Shown here: one piece after another, positions 1 through 5,273 of the stretch | How positions within the stretch are numbered: position 1 is the stretch's first letter | How the letters are laid out: each line of letters starts with the position of its first letter | Assembly (NCBI GenBank): GCA_945906975.1 | Contig: CAMDRY010000200.1 | Coordinates: 1-6,377, forward strand | Length of the DNA stretch: 6,377 nt | Direction of reading: 5' to 3' | Source: Bordetella parapertussis | Lineage (GTDB): Bacteria; Pseudomonadota; Gammaproteobacteria; Burkholderiales; SG8-39 | The notes under the pieces: generated by a model | Told to the model about the DNA's origin: nothing | The model's input: the letters and a program-made list of their open reading frames with translations, nothing else | The model's database searches: none | Translations under genes and position numbers: made by a program

Positions 1-1
1 G

Positions 2-245
2 CACCTTATCCAAAGGGGGAATAATCGCCAGGCGACCTTCTTTGCAGCCGCAGACAACCTTTTTCACGTTGAATGCCTGGGCGAGGGCGCAAAGAAATAG
101 GCTTGCCGTATTTACGCCTGCGTGCTGATGACCAATCATGTCCAATCGTGGCCGGCCCCTGGGCGGCGAGCGATTCAAGGATGAAATTGAGCGGGCGTTG
201 GCTTGTTCCGTTCAAGCACTGAAGCGAGGACGACCGAAACGTTGA
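2..245 (+). pseudogene. Remnant of REP-associated tyrosine transposase (Y1_Tnp / RAYT)
   Basis: Decayed single-strand transposase of the IS200-like Y1 superfamily, the kind domesticated to move REP palindromes. Reading from base 2 gives HLIQRGNNRQATFF, the usual N-terminal block, then FHVECLGEGAKK. A TAG at 98-100 interrupts this, and the same frame continues as ACRIYACVLMTNHV to about 142. That last stretch is the start of the metal-binding His-hydrophobic-His site (normally NHVH). The second His is missing because the sequence jumps at about 143-146 into another frame, which reads RGRPLGGERFKDEI...LKRGRPKR and stops at 243-245. That tail is the family's characteristic C-terminus. Roughly 120-130 codons are therefore missing from the middle, including the catalytic Tyr region. 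The true 5' end lies before the window. It cannot be functional. The family assignment rests on recognised motif blocks, not on a search. Confidence 0.85.
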
Positions 246-394
246 ATTGGCTGGGCAGCAGGTTCCGACGATGGAAAAGTGACACTGACCCTATTTACCT
301 CATTGATAGTCCTTAAGATTAACAATGATTACGTCCTCACCATCAAAGGCAAAGGTGATTTTCCTGTCTCTGCTTTCCGGGTGGTGCCCGGGCC

Positions 395-1381
395 TTACTC
401 GAGCCGGATGTTGGCGCGCTTGGCCACGCCGTCCCACTTCTTGATCTCGGACTGGAGGAATGTGGCGAACTCGGCCGGGCCTTGTGCCACAACCGTGGCG
501 CCGAGTCCGGCGAGCTTTTCCTGGATGTCGGGCATGCGCAACACGCGCACGATGTCGGTGTTGATCTTGTTGACGATGGCCGGCGGCGTGCCGCCCGGGG
601 CCATGACGCCGCCCCAGGACGAGGATTCATAAGCTGCGAGCCCCGCCTCCTGCATCGTCGGTACGTCGGGCAGCGACGCCACCCGGGTCTGCGTGGTGAC
701 GGCGATGGCGCGCAGCTTGCCCGCCTTGATGTTGGGCAGCGCTGCCACCACCGTGGGCAGCGTCATCGCCACCTGCCCCGACATCGCGTCGGTCATCGCC
801 GGAGCGTCGCCCTTGTAGGGTACGGCGGTGAGCGACACACCGCCCATATTGGCCATCAGTTCGACCGCGAGGTGATTGGCCGAACCGTTGCCGCCGGTGC
901 CGTAATTGAGCTTGCCCGGCGCCGCACGCGCGAGATCAAGCAACTCCTTGAGGTTCTTCGCCGGCAGCGCCGGGTTGACCACCAGCACCTGCGGTACCAG
1001 CGTGGTGAAGGTAATGGGCGCGAAGTCTTTGATGGAGTCGTAGGGCAGTTTGGAATATACGGCGGCATTGATGGCATTGGGACCGAGATTGGCCATCAGC
1101 AGCGTGCTTCCGTCCGGCGCCTGCTTGGCGACGTATTCGAGTGCGAGAATGCCGTTGGCGCCGGGACGATTGTCGATGACCACAGGCTGGTTCCATAACT
1201 CGGACAGTTTCTGGCCGAGCAGGCGCGCCGTCACATCGGAGGCGCCACCGGGCGGATAAGGCACGACGATGCGCACCGGTTTGTTGGGGAAGGCGTCTTG
1301 CGCGAGTGTGACGGTGGGTGCGGTGGCGAATGCGCAGAGGATGAGCAGCGCTGTGAGCAGCGCATGGCGTACCTGATTCAT
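395..1381 (-). CDS. Bug-family tripartite tricarboxylate transporter substrate-binding protein (TctC-like)
   Basis: Periplasmic solute receptor of the Bug/TctC family, which binds small carboxylated or related organic molecules and in some cases delivers them to a TctAB membrane transporter; many members are orphans, as here. The product is 328 residues, typical for the family. Residues 1-27 form a Sec signal peptide (basic MNQVRH start, hydrophobic core, probable cleavage after TLA-27 before QD). Mature-protein hallmarks are KPVRIVVPYPPGG (34-46), DNRPGANG (70-77), DGSTLLM (90-96), YKGDAPAMTD (179-188), LPDVPTMQEAG (217-227) and a WDGVAKRANIRLE C-terminus. The start at 1381 is chosen because it begins the signal peptide and has AGGGAG seven bases upstream; the frame stays open far beyond, but only antisense to the oxidoreductase. 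It is divergent from the GMC gene. A CCGGG/CCCGG hairpin (377-391) lies just after the stop but lacks a U-tract. The ligand is not predictable. Confidence 0.93.
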   Translation of the reverse strand: MNQVRHALLTALLILCAFATAPTVTLAQDAFPNKPVRIVVPYPPGGASDVTARLLGQKLSELWNQPVVIDNRPGANGILALEYVAKQAPDGSTLLMANLGPNAINAAVYSKLPYDSIKDFAPITFTTLVPQVLVVNPALPAKNLKELLDLARAAPGKLNYGTGGNGSANHLAVELMANMGGVSLTAVPYKGDAPAMTDAMSGQVAMTLPTVVAALPNIKAGKLRAIAVTTQTRVASLPDVPTMQEAGLAAYESSSWGGVMAPGGTPPAIVNKINTDIVRVLRMPDIQEKLAGLGATVVAQGPAEFATFLQSEIKKWDGVAKRANIRLE

Positions 1382-1388
1382 CGATTTT

Positions 1389-1394
1389 CTCCCT
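1389..1394 (-). promoter_or_regulatory. Ribosome binding site of the Bug gene
   Basis: On the minus strand this reads AGGGAG, separated by 7 bases from the ATG at 1381-1379. It fixes the start at the signal peptide and rules out the long upstream extension of the same open frame. Confidence 0.7.
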
Positions 1395-1414
1395 TGTGGC
1401 TGTATTAGAATGGT

Positions 1415-1428
1415 TTGTGCCAACACAA
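1415..1428. promoter_or_regulatory. Candidate operator: 14-bp inverted repeat between divergent genes
   Basis: The sequence TTGTG-CCAA-CACAA is a perfect 5-bp inverted repeat around a 4-base centre. It lies 34 bases upstream of the Bug start and 64 bases upstream of the oxidoreductase start, in their shared 111-bp spacer. Such a site could bind a dimeric regulator controlling both genes. No regulator gene is adjacent, and the assignment is inference from position and symmetry. Confidence 0.35.
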
Positions 1429-1454
1429 TCATAACGCGCCGGCCGATTTGGCAA
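1428..1454 (-). promoter_or_regulatory. Candidate sigma-70 promoter of the Bug gene
   Basis: On the minus strand TTGCCA (1454-1449) is followed after 15 bases by TATGAT (1433-1428). Both hexamers match consensus well, but the spacer is two bases short of optimal. The -10 abuts the 14-bp inverted repeat, so a bound regulator would interfere with or assist RNA polymerase there. Confidence 0.25.
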
Positions 1455-1483
1455 TTTTCGGGCAATGAGCGCGATGCAACACA

Positions 1484-1495
1484 GGGGGGGCGGTG
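1484..1495 (+). promoter_or_regulatory. G-run ribosome binding site and GTG start of the GMC gene
   Basis: A run of seven G (1484-1490, preceded by ACA) acts as the only purine-rich ribosome binding signal, two bases ahead of a GTG at 1493. The GTG is the closest usable start to the FAD motif. ATGs at 1465 and 1474 are in another frame that ends at a TGA just after the GTG. They would join the oxidoreductase frame if one G were lost from the run. Confidence 0.45.
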
Positions 1496-3109
1496 CAGGA
1501 CGCTGAATTCGATTTTATTGTGGTCGGCGGCGGTTCCGCCGGTTGTGTGCTGGCGGCACGCCTGTGCGAATCGGGTCGCCACAGCGTGTTGCTGCTCGAA
1601 GCGGGTGGCGAGGACCGCAGCCCTTGGATCCATATTCCCATCGGTTACGCCAAACTGTTCGGCAATCCACGCTATAACTGGATGTACGCCACGGCGCCCG
1701 AGCCGGCGCTCGGAGGGCGCGTACTCGACCAGCCCTGCGGTCGGGTGCTCGGTGGCACCGGCTCGATCAACGGCATGCTTTACGTGCGCGGCCAGCCGGA
1801 TGACTACGAGAACTGGCGCGCCCTTGGCAACGAGGGCTGGGGCTGGGATGACGTGCTGCCCTGGTTCCGGCGCTCCGAGCACAATACGCGCGGCGCCGAT
1901 GCCCTGCATGGCGGCGACGGGCCGTTGTGGGTGTCGGACACGCCGCAGACCGACCCGCTGGCCGATGCCTTCATAAACGCCGCCGTCGAGGCCGGCCATC
2001 CGCGCAATCCGGACTTCAATGGCGCGATGCAGGAGGGCGCCGGCTACTACCAGTTCAACACCCGCAACGGCCGCCGTGCCAGCACCGCCATCGCCTATCT
2101 GCGTCCAGCCAGGCGGCGCGCCAATCTGGCCGTATTCACCGATGTGCTGGTCAGTCGCGTGCTGATCGAACAGGGCAACGCCGTTGGTGTTGAATACCGC
2201 CGGTGTGGCGAACAGCGCGGCGTACTGCGCACGGCGCGCGCGCGGCGCGAGGTGGTGGTCGCTGCGGGAACATTCAATTCACCGCAGATTCTGCAACTGT
2301 CGGGCATCGGTCCGGCGGCGCAATTGCGGCAACTGGGCCTTGCTGTCGTGTGCGACCGGCCCGGTGTGGGCGAGGGCCTGCACAACCACTATCGCGCCAG
2401 CATCGTGCAGCGCTGCAGTCAGCCGGTTACTTACAACGACATCATGCAAAGCCTGCCGCGCCGGGTCTGGATGGGGCTGCAATATGCGCTGATACGCAAG
2501 GGGCCGATGGCTGCGGGCACGTATGCCGGCGGATTTTTTCGATCGAGCACCGCTGTGGCGCGCCCCGACATGCAGGTGACATTCTGGAATTACAGCGTGC
2601 AGCGGCGCGATGCCGGCGGTGTGGTGCTCCATCCGTTTCCCGGCTACACCGCCAATGCCGTGCTGCTGCGCCCGCAAAGCCGCGGCTGGGTGCGTGCTGT
2701 CAGCCCCGATCCGGCGGTTGCGCCACAGATACGCTACAACCACCTTGAAGCCGAATATGACAGAAGCACACTGCTCGATGGCTTGCGCACGCTGCGCGAC
2801 ATCTTGCGCAAGCCTGCGCTGGCGGCTTATGCGGCGGAGGAGATCGCGCCCGGCGCGGCCTGCGAGTCGGATGAGGCGCTGCTGGCCTACGTCATGGAAA
2901 AAGGCCATTCGGTCTATCACCCTGTGGGTACCTGTCGTATGGGCCGTGACGCGATGGCGGTGGTTGATGCGCGCCTGAAGGTGCACGGCGTGGGTCGGCT
3001 GCGGGTGGCGGATGCTTCGGTGATGCCCGGCATTGTGTCGGGCAATACCAATGCGCCCACGGTGATGATTGCGGAGCGCTGCGCTGATTGGATGTTGGCC
3101 GAGGGGTGA
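1493..3109 (+). CDS. GMC-family FAD-dependent oxidoreductase (choline dehydrogenase-like)
   Basis: Flavoprotein of the glucose-methanol-choline family that oxidises a primary alcohol using FAD; bacterial members of this length usually pass electrons to a quinone or other acceptor. It has 538 residues and no signal peptide. Visible parts: the ADP-binding beta-alpha-beta motif VVGGGSAG (10-17) with acidic LLLEAGGED ending at 41; the first GMC signature region GRVLGGTGSINGMLYVRG (83-100) and GWGWDDVLPWF (115-125); the second GMC signature GTFNSPQILQLSGIG (259-273); the catalytic block HSVYHPVGTCRMG with His476; and SGNTNAPTVMIAE (516-528), which carries the partner Asn. All key residues are present, so it should be active. 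It resembles BetA/AlkJ-type dehydrogenases, but neighbours give no betaine or alkane context, so the substrate stays open. The divergent Bug receptor suggests uptake and oxidation of a related compound (inference). Start is GTG at 1493. Confidence 0.93.
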   Translation: MQDAEFDFIVVGGGSAGCVLAARLCESGRHSVLLLEAGGEDRSPWIHIPIGYAKLFGNPRYNWMYATAPEPALGGRVLDQPCGRVLGGTGSINGMLYVRGQPDDYENWRALGNEGWGWDDVLPWFRRSEHNTRGADALHGGDGPLWVSDTPQTDPLADAFINAAVEAGHPRNPDFNGAMQEGAGYYQFNTRNGRRASTAIAYLRPARRRANLAVFTDVLVSRVLIEQGNAVGVEYRRCGEQRGVLRTARARREVVVAAGTFNSPQILQLSGIGPAAQLRQLGLAVVCDRPGVGEGLHNHYRASIVQRCSQPVTYNDIMQSLPRRVWMGLQYALIRKGPMAAGTYAGGFFRSSTAVARPDMQVTFWNYSVQRRDAGGVVLHPFPGYTANAVLLRPQSRGWVRAVSPDPAVAPQIRYNHLEAEYDRSTLLDGLRTLRDILRKPALAAYAAEEIAPGAACESDEALLAYVMEKGHSVYHPVGTCRMGRDAMAVVDARLKVHGVGRLRVADASVMPGIVSGNTNAPTVMIAERCADWMLAEG

Positions 3110-3141
3110 TGGCTGGAGGTGGCCGACTGGCGCCGAGCTTA

Positions 3142-3192
3142 CGTGTGTGCGTGGGTGCGTGTGTGTGGGCGTGGGCGTGTAGGTGCGTGTGC
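3142..3192. repeat. GT-rich low-complexity tract
   Basis: About 50 bases made almost only of GT, GC and GGT steps (repeated CGTGTGTG and GGGCGTG words), largely alternating purine-pyrimidine. It lies between the oxidoreductase stop and the stop of the small membrane gene on the other strand. Such tracts are slippage-prone and can adopt Z-DNA. No coding role is apparent. Confidence 0.6.
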
Positions 3193-3199
3193 CAGACAA

Positions 3200-3412
3200 C
3201 TACATCCAGTGTCCCGGGCCGATCTGGCGCCAGCCGCTGCCAAAGATCGCGCCCAGCGCCGCAGCGAATAGGCTGATGATGATAATCAGGATGATGACCG
3301 CCGGAATCGCCGCGATCGCCCATTTGACCATTAGCACGACCATGGACCAGAACGGAATTTTGATGTCGGTGACAATGACTTCGTGCGTGCCTGAGTTGGA
3401 TGTGTCGGACAT
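3200..3412 (-). CDS. Small single-helix membrane protein, uncharacterised
   Basis: A 70-residue protein I cannot assign to a named family. Residues 1-22 are polar (MSDTSNSGTHEVIVTDIKIP). One long hydrophobic stretch, about residues 22-58 (FWSMVV...AIFGSG), is enough for one long or two closely packed membrane helices, followed by a short WRQIGPGHWM tail. There is no signal-peptidase site. Evidence that it is real: GGAGAG nine bases ahead of the ATG, a clean soluble-then-membrane pattern and G/C-rich third positions. It is convergent with the GMC gene across the GT tract and divergent from the cbpA remnant. A +-strand terminator hairpin lies 57 bases upstream of its start. The conserved-looking VTDIKIPFWSMVV segment at the membrane entry suggests a widespread small inner-membrane protein, but function is unknown. 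Confidence 0.72.
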   Translation of the reverse strand: MSDTSNSGTHEVIVTDIKIPFWSMVVLMVKWAIAAIPAVIILIIIISLFAAALGAIFGSGWRQIGPGHWM

Positions 3413-3468
3413 GGTTCGAATCTCTCCGGTGTGGTGTTGATGCTCGTTGAGGTTTAAATCGCAAGGTG

Positions 3469-3510
3469 GCTGGAAAACCGCGCCAGACGCGGGTTTCCAG
3501 CATTTTATTT
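3469..3510 (+). terminator. Intrinsic terminator on the + strand without an obvious cognate gene
   Basis: A 13-base-pair stem (3469-3482 with 3488-3501, one A-G mismatch at 3477/3493) closes a five-base loop, CCAGA, and is followed by ATTTTATTT. The lower stem ends are GCTGGAAA and TTTCCAGC, with a CCGCG/CGCGG core. The U-rich tail exists only for rightward transcription. The nearest + gene upstream is the GMC oxidoreductase, 360 bases away, so it may end that gene's long 3' UTR or a short unannotated RNA. Confidence 0.7.
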
Positions 3511-3612
3511 GGGATAAGCTGTGTGTGCGGCACGGCGGTTCCGAGTCTGTCTTGCCGCTCTTTCACAGTCTAGTGCATTGGCGGTGTCCCAACTTTTCCC
3601 GTCCGGACACGG

Positions 3613-3640
3613 TTGAATAGTGGTGGTTTCGATCCCATAT
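3613..3640 (+). promoter_or_regulatory. Candidate heat-shock (sigma-32-like) promoter of the cbpA remnant
   Basis: TTGAA (3613-3617) stands about 15 bases before TCCCATAT (3633-3640), close to the enterobacterial sigma-32 pattern CTTGAA - 13 to 17 - CCCCATNT. C residues at 3608 and 3610 are also placed as in the extended -35. The site is 51 bases upstream of the J-domain start. A CbpA/DnaJ-type gene under heat-shock control is biologically sensible. The same region can be read as a weak sigma-70 promoter (TTGAAT, 17 bases, CATATG). Confidence 0.35.
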
Positions 3641-3691
3641 GCCAACATGTTGTAATCGAGCAGCGCACGATGTACCGCCGGGATCCGCTTT

Positions 3692-3937
3692 ATGAAATAC
3701 AAGGACTACTACGCCATCCTGGGTGTCCCTCGCGACGCCGATGAGGCCGCGATCAAAAAGGCCTATCGCAAGCTCGCGCACAAATACCGTCCCGACGTCT
3801 CCAAGGTCCCGGCGGGCGAGGAAAAATTCAAGGCGGCCGCCGAGGCCTATGCCACGCTCAAGGACAAGGACAAACGCACCGCCTATGACCAGCTCGGCCG
3901 TTACCAGCCGGGCGAGGATTTTCGTCCGCCGCCTGAC
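3692..3937 (+). pseudogene. cbpA: Truncated CbpA (DnaJ-type co-chaperone), J-domain only, HPD changed to RPD
   Basis: N-terminal remnant of CbpA, the curved-DNA-binding J-protein that recruits and stimulates DnaK. Residues 1-68 form a full J-domain: [13 protein letters not shown], helix [14 protein letters not shown], then [27 protein letters not shown]. The linker GEDFRPPPD (74-82) is typical of CbpA. The invariant HPD loop reads R33-P34-D35 (codon CGT at 3788-3790, one transition from CAT); this His is needed for Hsp70 stimulation, so activity should be lost. After residue 82 the C-terminal substrate-binding domains (usually 200 or more residues) are absent and CbpM sequence follows in another frame. 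The frame actually stays open to 4144, so a 150-residue chimera with a meaningless tail could be made. Start ATG 3692 follows a weak GGGA. Likely a recent deletion, since the J-domain is otherwise intact. Confidence 0.85.
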
Positions 3938-3939
3938 CG

Positions 3940-4089
3940 GTGCGCACCGCTGCGCGCCTGCGTGCGAGCTTCGAACTTGACACCAGTGCGCTCGCACTCG
4001 CGCTCGCCTACCTTGAGCGCATCCGCGTGCTCGAGGCCGAGATTGGCGCGTTGCGGGCGCAGTTGCCACAATCAACACCATCACCATAA
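3940..4089 (+). pseudogene. cbpM: C-terminal fragment of chaperone modulator CbpM
   Basis: Reading from 3940 gives [14 protein letters not shown], then [21 protein letters not shown] and LRAQLPQ, ending at TAA 4087-4089. This is collinear with the C-terminal half of CbpM (in E. coli: AVRLRHELALD, then IAVALTLMDDI and a final LRQRL coiled segment). CbpM binds the CbpA J-domain and inhibits it; its gene normally follows cbpA directly. Here the N-terminal half of about 50 residues and any start codon are gone, and the fragment abuts cbpA residue 82 in a different frame, with a TGA at 3934-3936 in the CbpM frame. It cannot be translated as a normal product. One deletion of several hundred bases, spanning the end of cbpA and the start of cbpM, explains both remnants. 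Confidence 0.8.
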
Positions 4090-4131
4090 TCGCCGCAGGC
4101 TGTGTGAACCGGGTTGCAGCGGCGTCGGGCC

Positions 4132-4150
4132 GGCATTGCTCTAGAATGCC
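4132..4150 (+). promoter_or_regulatory. Candidate -10 within an inverted repeat upstream of marC
   Basis: GGCATT (4132-4137) and AATGCC (4145-4150) form a 6-bp inverted repeat with a 7-base centre that includes TAGAAT (4142-4147), a five-of-six match to a sigma-70 -10. No good -35 stands 16-18 bases upstream. It lies about 45 bases before the MarC start, in the 106-bp gap after the cbpM remnant. Confidence 0.25.
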
Positions 4151-4195
4151 TGCTCCGGCCCTTGCTGTTGTTTGAGGGCCAGCCCTGGAGTGCGC

Positions 4196-4864
4196 ATGGA
4201 GTGGACGGTTCCGTTTGTAAAAGCCCTGGTGCTGGTGCCGCTGACGCTGCTGCCCATCATCAATCCGCTCAGTTCGGCGCCGCTGTTTGTCGCCACCACC
4301 GGCGGCGACAAGTCGGTGGCCAGGCGGCTGGCGCGCCAGGTGGCGATCAATAGCTGGCTGGTGGTCGTGGTGTCCATGCTGGTGGGTAATTATGTGCTCG
4401 AGTTGTTCGGCATTTCGCTGCCCATCGTGCGCATCGGCGGCGGCTTGCTCGTCGCCGCCACCGCCTGGCGCATGCTCGAGAGCCGCGATGCCGATGGCCT
4501 CAAGGCGGTGGCGGCTGAAAAAGCCGGCCATCTGTCGGACGAGGAAATCGTGCGGCGAAGTTTTTTCCCGATCACCTTTCCGCTTACCACCGGGCCGGGC
4601 ACCATTGCCGCGTCGATCGCGCTCGGGGCGAGCATCCCGCAGTCGCCGTTGTTGTTCATCGCCGGCGCGCTGGTGTCGATGCTCGGCGCGCTGCTGATTG
4701 CGCTGGTGCTCTACCTGGTGTTCAGCCGTGCGGGGCAAGTGCTCGGCTGGCTGGGTGAGATCGGCACCATGGTGATGATGCGCCTTACCGCCTTCATCCT
4801 GCTTTGCATCGGCATCGAAATCATGTGGACCGGTTGGGCCGAGCTCAACCACCTGAGTCCCTGA
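4196..4864 (+). CDS. MarC-family integral membrane protein
   Basis: Inner-membrane protein of the MarC/UPF0056 family, 222 residues, the usual size. About six hydrophobic segments are visible: roughly 5-30, 51-71, 77-92, 125-145, 151-177 and 194-213. A charged cytoplasmic-type loop (SRDADGLKAVAAEKAGHLSDEE) lies at about 96-117. Family blocks present are IINPLSSAPLF (21-31), VRIGGGLLVAATAWRML (78-94), FPLTTGPGTIA (128-138) and RLTAFILLCIGIEIMWTG (186-203). The repeated polar-Pro-Leu/Gly-Pro-Gly signatures near helices 1 and 4 reflect the internal duplication of the fold. The name comes from the E. coli mar locus, but MarC was shown not to confer multidrug resistance; its function is unknown. 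Start ATG 4196 is chosen for GGAG at 4187-4190; a TTG eight codons upstream is an unlikely alternative. The next gene starts 29 bases after the stop, a probable operon. Confidence 0.9.
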   Translation: MEWTVPFVKALVLVPLTLLPIINPLSSAPLFVATTGGDKSVARRLARQVAINSWLVVVVSMLVGNYVLELFGISLPIVRIGGGLLVAATAWRMLESRDADGLKAVAAEKAGHLSDEEIVRRSFFPITFPLTTGPGTIAASIALGASIPQSPLLFIAGALVSMLGALLIALVLYLVFSRAGQVLGWLGEIGTMVMMRLTAFILLCIGIEIMWTGWAELNHLSP

Positions 4865-4893
4865 AGCGGTCAAACTCCGAGGAGAAAAACGCC

Positions 4894-5202
4894 ATGATCC
4901 ACGTCGTCGCCGTCATCACCGCCAAGCCCGGTTTGCGCGAATCCATACTCACGCACTTTCGCGCCAACGTGCCCTCGGTGCGCGCCGAAGCCGGGTGTAT
5001 CGAATACGGACCGGTCGTCGATGCCGATCCGGCGCCGCCATTCCAGACCAAGGCGGGCACGGATAGTTTTCTGGTCATCGAGAAGTGGGCGACCATGGAC
5101 GCGCTCAAGGCCCACGCCGCCGCGCCGCACATGGCCGCCTATGCCGCCAAGGTCAAGGACATGATCGCCGTTCGCACCGTGCACGTGCTGACAGCGGCCT
5201 AA
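4894..5202 (+). CDS. ygiN: YgiN-like putative quinol monooxygenase (ABM domain)
   Basis: Small cytoplasmic enzyme of the antibiotic-biosynthesis-monooxygenase (ABM) superfamily, 102 residues. It is collinear with E. coli YgiN (104 residues), which binds menadiol/menadione and is implicated in a quinone redox cycle with MdaB. Shared features are the VVAVITAKPG first strand, EAGCIEY (32-38), a PVVDADPAPPFQ segment (40-51), the VIEKW strand (61-65), and the AHAAAPHMAAY block (73-83) with His74 and His79. The fold is a ferredoxin-like dimer without metal or cofactor. GAGGAG at 4879-4884, nine bases ahead of ATG 4894, is the strongest ribosome binding site of the window. It follows marC by 29 bases, so the two are probably cotranscribed; no functional link is known to me. 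Whether the substrate is a quinol or another reactive carbonyl or dienol cannot be told from sequence. Confidence 0.88.
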   Translation: MIHVVAVITAKPGLRESILTHFRANVPSVRAEAGCIEYGPVVDADPAPPFQTKAGTDSFLVIEKWATMDALKAHAAAPHMAAYAAKVKDMIAVRTVHVLTAA

Positions 5203-5273
5203 GGCGGATCGCGCGGCGCTCCCGGCGTACCCGGATGGCACAACGCGCCGGCCCAGTAGAGCGGTAGTGTCGT

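Noticed and set aside
337..362. TCACC/GGTGA hairpin followed by TTTT as a terminator for the transposase remnant
   Set aside because: Stem is only five bp with a 12-base loop; likely chance.
377..391. CCGGG/CCCGG hairpin after the Bug stop codon as a terminator
   Set aside because: Five-bp stem with no U-tract on the minus strand.
482..1198. A 238-codon + strand open frame opposite the Bug gene
   Set aside because: Gly/Arg/His-rich shadow of a clearly assigned gene, with no motifs.
1382..1999. N-terminal extension of the Bug protein on the minus strand, giving a 534-residue product
   Set aside because: The frame happens to stay open antisense to the GMC gene. The signal peptide and ribosome binding site place the start at 1381, and the extension has shadow-like composition.
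2279..3199. A 306-codon open frame on the minus strand opposite the GMC gene
   Set aside because: The GMC reading is unambiguous through its C-terminal catalytic motifs; the antisense product is low-complexity His/Arg-rich.
3938..4144. Genuine C-terminal domain for the J-domain protein (the frame stays open to 4144)
   Set aside because: The tail is Arg/Ser/His-rich without structure, while another frame over the same bases matches CbpM.
4196..4864. Multidrug resistance role for the MarC-family protein
   Set aside because: The name derives from the mar locus only; MarC is not known to confer resistance.
3563..4873. A 436-codon open frame on the minus strand across cbpA, cbpM and marC
   Set aside because: It is rich in His, Arg, Gln and Ala with no domain pattern, lies antisense to recognisable genes, and reflects GC-skewed codon positions.
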